Assembly (NCBI GenBank): GCA_021399405.1
Contig: JAAFKL010000330.1
Span: 1 to 5,345 of the forward strand
Source of the DNA: Candidatus Heimdallarchaeota archaeon
GTDB taxonomy: Archaea; Asgardarchaeota; Heimdallarchaeia; Heimdallarchaeales; Kariarchaeaceae
Length of the DNA: 5,345 nucleotides
Reading direction: 5' to 3'
Position numbers and translations under genes: made by a program. Below are positions 5,331 to 5,345 of this stretch, in pieces (position 1 is the stretch's first letter; the number at the start of each line of letters is the position of its first letter). A model generated the notes under the pieces. It saw only the letters and a list, made by a program, of their open reading frames with translations, did no database searches and was not told the origin of the DNA.

Positions 5331-5345
5331 AACTAGGTCACCGCA

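Larger units (their letters stand above)
4181..5333 (-). mobile_element. IS630-family insertion sequence (ends approximate)
   Basis: An intact DD34E transposase gene is flanked by imperfect terminal inverted repeats, about 4190-4228 on the left and 5291-5330 on the right. IS630 elements insert at TA and duplicate it. The nearest TA pairs are 4179-4180 and 5334-5335, which would bound an element of about 1,153 bp, a usual size for the family. However, the distance from each TA to the conserved TGACCA block differs by several bases, so the exact ends are not proven. The transposase stop codon lies inside the left inverted repeat, leaving almost no non-coding sequence at that end. Confidence 0.8.

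Noticed and set aside
4179..5335. Confirmed TA target-site duplication
   Set aside because: TA is present near both ends, but it is a very common dinucleotide and the spacing to the conserved repeat blocks is unequal, so it is only a candidate.

Overview
The window looks like an archaeal chromosome or large archaeal element. It is moderately AT-rich. It carries the C-terminal part of a RadA/Rad51-type recombinase, and its minus-strand genes lack clear Shine-Dalgarno sites. Instead, each has an AT-rich TATA-like box centred about 25-28 nt upstream of its start codon, the layout expected of leaderless archaeal transcripts. The precise lineage cannot be settled from this sequence.

Layout. Positions 1-809 (+) hold a RadA-like recombinase cut by the window edge; its frame is open from base 3 and includes the DTEG motif upstream of the first possible start codon. 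The rest of the window is coded on the minus strand and converges on radA. In order there are a small TPR-type protein (832-1428), an unrecognised 206-residue protein with a GTG start (1559-2179), a compact UvrD/Rep-like superfamily 1 helicase with all core motifs (2294-4087), and an IS630-family insertion sequence (about 4181-5333). The insertion sequence has an intact DD34E transposase (4224-5255) and imperfect terminal inverted repeats of about 40 bp. It lies just upstream of the helicase promoter.

How the parts relate. The recombinase and helicase both act on DNA, but they are transcribed convergently, and each minus-strand gene appears to have its own promoter, so there is no strong case for one operon. 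The helicase and the 206-residue protein are neighbours and could form a small accessory or defence module; this is speculation.

The strongest unexplained signal is in the transposase gene. From about 4242 to 5197 its coding sequence is tiled with short, mostly perfect stem-loops. Eight have perfect stems of 8-11 bp with loops of 2-5 nt, and about ten more have 6-7 bp or imperfect stems. By a rough random expectation there should be well under one of the eight. Reading the other genes by eye, I found only one comparable hairpin, in the helicase. The insertion-sequence gene therefore appears to be under pressure for, or scarred by, intrastrand base pairing.
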